DNA of 48,227 bases from a bacterium (GTDB lineage: Bacteria > SZUA-79 > Acidulodesulfobacterales > Acidulodesulfobacteraceae): the NCBI GenBank assembly GCA_021822625.1, contig JAKAQK010000002.1, forward strand, positions 1 to 48,227. Reading direction: 5' to 3'. The notes under the pieces are model-generated. The model was not told the DNA's origin. It ran no database searches and was given only the letters and a program-made list of their open reading frames with translations. The position numbers were made by a program, and so were the translations under genes. Positions 45,656 to 48,227 of the stretch are shown here, in pieces. Each line of letters starts with the position of its first letter. Position 1 is the stretch's first letter.

Positions 45656-48216
45656 AAACTATACGGACCGTTTGGATATTCTGATGCTAAAATTTCTAGT
45701 TTTTCTCTTAAAGTTTTGTCCGGATATTGAGCCGATATTTTGTTTTCCAGCTCTTCATCTTCCGATGATTTACAATATAGCCAGTATTCAAAAGGGTCAG
45801 GCTTGTTCATTATAACCGCCGCATCTTTTCCAAACTTTAAAAAATATTCCGCATAATGTCCTTTAACCACTTTCAGATTTTTTACCGTTTCAATTTCTTT
45901 TTTACTTAATCCGCAAATCCTCAAATCATCCGGAGAAACTTCTGCGTCAAGTTGACAGAATATTTTAACGGTAGAATTTTCAATTATACTTTTACCGGCA
46001 TTTCCGGTCTTTAAAAGATCTGACGGTTCCTGAGTTATACTCCATACCAACGATCCCCATTTTGCCGAAGTTTTATATAAATGCATAATTAACTCCGCTA
46101 TTTTAGGATCATTCATAAATTCCCAGCATTCATCGTAAAAGAAAAATACCTTGGCATTTTTGTCATACATCTTTTTAAAAGATAAATTTTTTATTACGGC
46201 AAAGACTATTTTCTGTAAATCTTCATGTCCTTTTAGTTTTTGCAGGTCAAAAATAACTATTTTATTGTCAATGTTTAGACCGCCTTTTCTGTTTAGCAGG
46301 ATGCTATACGGAGAACTTATATCCGTCCATTGAAAAAGATTTTTACCCATTTCCATAGCCCTTCTTTTATCTTCTGCATCTCTTGCCTCATTATAATTAA
46401 ATAAAACATTATTAATATCGGAAATAATCGGCATGTCATTTTCATCTTTAATATAATCGTATGATGCCTGTATTGCCCTTGCTATAATAGTTTTATCATT
46501 TGGCGACAGGCTTTTGTCAGGTTCAGCCATAATACCTACTATACCTATTAAAAAAACCATAATATCCGGATTAAATATTTCCTCCCCGTTAATATGTTTA
46601 ATAACATGCTTTTTTGGAGGAAAAGGGTTTAAAGAGTATGTGCCGTCCATATCAATTTCAAAATAGTCTCCGTCAAAAAGCCTGCAAAATTTTTTGTATG
46701 TGCCTCCTATATCAACACCGATGATATGATAGTTATCGCCCGATAAAAAAAAGTTAGATAAAAATCCATTCAGCATAAACCCTTTGCCGCTTCTAGTTTT
46801 TCCAAAAATGACGCCATGTTTTGACGGCAATCTGTTATTATATAAATCTAAACTGACCGGCTCCGACCTGTTGTTTTTTAACGGTATGGAGCAATTTTCA
46901 GTTCCTCGAAATCCTTTATGCAGCGGAAAAAATGAAGCCGCCGCAGGGGAAAGCAGCGTTTTAAACCTTCTGTTAAAAAAAGACTGCCCGGGAAAAAATG
47001 ATAAAAATAGATTATGATGCTCCATATTGTCTATTATTCCTTCCATAAAATTAAAATCTTTAAAGGATTGCAGAATTTTCAAAGACATATAGTCCAATTC
47101 ACGTAAATTTTTAGATTTTATCCTAGCGCATAAAGATATATTGACGGCTTTTTTTTGGAGCTTTGATATTTCAACTAAAAAATCATCCATCTGGGACGTT
47201 ATATTTGTCCCTTTATGGTCAACATAGCCGCCGTTGACGGCATCCGTTAAACTTGCTTTAATATTTCTTTCAGACTGGATTTTATTAATTATTTTTTCCT
47301 GCTCGGGTATATTAAAAGAAACCTGAATGTCGTACGGAAAAAATTTTTTTATATCGTTAGATTCTAAATTAAGTATTTTTGCTATGCCGAATGAATCCGT
47401 CTGCGATGGAAGTTTATGCATATTAATAAATTTAAAGTAATAGCCGTCAACGTAAAAGTATTCTTTATTTATTTCTGCAGGCGAAAATATTAGAGAACTT
47501 CTGAACGTGGCTTCGTTTATTATATTGTTATAAAATGGAGCGTTAATATGCAGAGCTCTTTTAGGATTAAGTTCATTATAAAAATAATTAACCAATTCCT
47601 GATTGGACATTCTTTTTATTTTTATATTTAACCTTGCAGAGAAAAAACTTAAGTTATTTTCAATATTTTCCATTTTTTTCAACATATCTCCAAACTCCTT
47701 CTCTGCCCGGTCTCTTGAGTTTTTATTCAGCGCATCTTTTGGCTTAATCGTCATCAAATTGGCTGCAAATTGAGCTAATTTTGAAAATAAATTTATATTA
47801 TTGACGGTGCCCGGTCTGAAACCGGATATTGTGCAAAAAAGAAATATATCTATTTTTTTAATCAATTCTGTATGCAGGGATTTAATTTTTTTTTCTTTTA
47901 TAAATAAATATTTTTTCGGAGGATGCGAATTCTTTGTATAATTTGATATAAAATCTTCATCAGAATCTGATATTTTATATATCCATTGAAGCGAAATATC
48001 TTCGTTTAATAAATTTAATAAAATGTCGTTAATATAGGCGGTGTCGTTAATTATTTCATCGTTTGCAAGAAAATAATCAAATCCCTGTACGGCGAATCCT
48101 ACGGTCAACGAACCGTCTATGCCTACAATAGTATCTTTAAATATGCTTAATAGATTGATATAATTATTTAAAGAATCAGATTGATTTTGTTTTTTTAAAA
48201 TATTATTTATTAACAT
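45649..48216 (-). CDS. VirB4/TraC-family T4SS ATPase with variant Walker A (GKTRSGKG)
   Basis: HGVIFGKTRSGKGFMLNGFLSNFF, GVDIGGTYKKFCRLFDGDYFEIDMDGTYSLNPFP, Walker B KVFFFYDECWEFM, SLVWSITQEPSDLLKTGNAGKSIIENSTVKIFCQ. Confidence 0.87.
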   Translation of the reverse strand: MLINNILKKQNQSDSLNNYINLLSIFKDTIVGIDGSLTVGFAVQGFDYFLANDEIINDTAYINDILLNLLNEDISLQWIYKISDSDEDFISNYTKNSHPPKKYLFIKEKKIKSLHTELIKKIDIFLFCTISGFRPGTVNNINLFSKLAQFAANLMTIKPKDALNKNSRDRAEKEFGDMLKKMENIENNLSFFSARLNIKIKRMSNQELVNYFYNELNPKRALHINAPFYNNIINEATFRSSLIFSPAEINKEYFYVDGYYFKFINMHKLPSQTDSFGIAKILNLESNDIKKFFPYDIQVSFNIPEQEKIINKIQSERNIKASLTDAVNGGYVDHKGTNITSQMDDFLVEISKLQKKAVNISLCARIKSKNLRELDYMSLKILQSFKDFNFMEGIIDNMEHHNLFLSFFPGQSFFNRRFKTLLSPAAASFFPLHKGFRGTENCSIPLKNNRSEPVSLDLYNNRLPSKHGVIFGKTRSGKGFMLNGFLSNFFLSGDNYHIIGVDIGGTYKKFCRLFDGDYFEIDMDGTYSLNPFPPKKHVIKHINGEEIFNPDIMVFLIGIVGIMAEPDKSLSPNDKTIIARAIQASYDYIKDENDMPIISDINNVLFNYNEARDAEDKRRAMEMGKNLFQWTDISSPYSILLNRKGGLNIDNKIVIFDLQKLKGHEDLQKIVFAVIKNLSFKKMYDKNAKVFFFYDECWEFMNDPKIAELIMHLYKTSAKWGSLVWSITQEPSDLLKTGNAGKSIIENSTVKIFCQLDAEVSPDDLRICGLSKKEIETVKNLKVVKGHYAEYFLKFGKDAAVIMNKPDPFEYWLYCKSSEDEELENKISAQYPDKTLREKLEILASEYPNGPYSLK

Positions 48217-48227
48217 ATTTTATGCTT

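Noticed and set aside
1-48227. CRISPR array, rRNA, integrase or transposase
   Set aside because: No regularly spaced repeats with unique spacers, no rRNA-like sequence, and no recombinase motifs in any listed ORF.

Overview
This is an AT-rich bacterial chromosomal window, roughly 30% GC by eye (not computed). I could not fix the lineage from sequence alone. It has two parts. (1) About 1-35.4 kb is mostly core or metabolic: FlgJ-like rod-binding/lytic transglycosylase, SppA-like S49 peptidase, FliI-type ATPase, MqnC, DksA/TraR, GlgA, HD-GYP regulator, a very large hybrid kinase, CheY-like REC, YbgC-like thioesterase, CobD/CbiB, a DnaJ-like protein, an AbiEii-like toxin with partner, GH57, a TPR protein, PHP, MiaB, HU/IHF, PriA, radical SAM, tRNA-Ala(CGC), HemL, a TIGR03960/DUF2344-type radical SAM fusion, M50 protease, ScpA, a RelE/Gp49-like toxin and RluB. 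(2) About 35.5-48.2 kb is a minus-strand type IV secretion/conjugation-like cluster: VirB4/TraC-, VirB5-like, VirB6/TrbL-, VirB8/TraE-, VirB10/TraB-, a MoxR/RavA-type AAA+ ATPase, a VirD4/TraD coupling protein, a VirB9/TraK-like protein and two orphan proteins. No relaxase, VirB11 or VirB7 was found in the window. The most notable observations are the MoxR ATPase inside the T4SS cluster, a 115-bp tandem repeat that multiplies the translation-start region of the VirB5-like gene, a structured, locally GC-richer intergenic segment upstream of fliI, an in-frame duplication of the AbiEii-like C-terminus with a stop between copies, and pervasive Asn-rich low-complexity inserts in conserved proteins.
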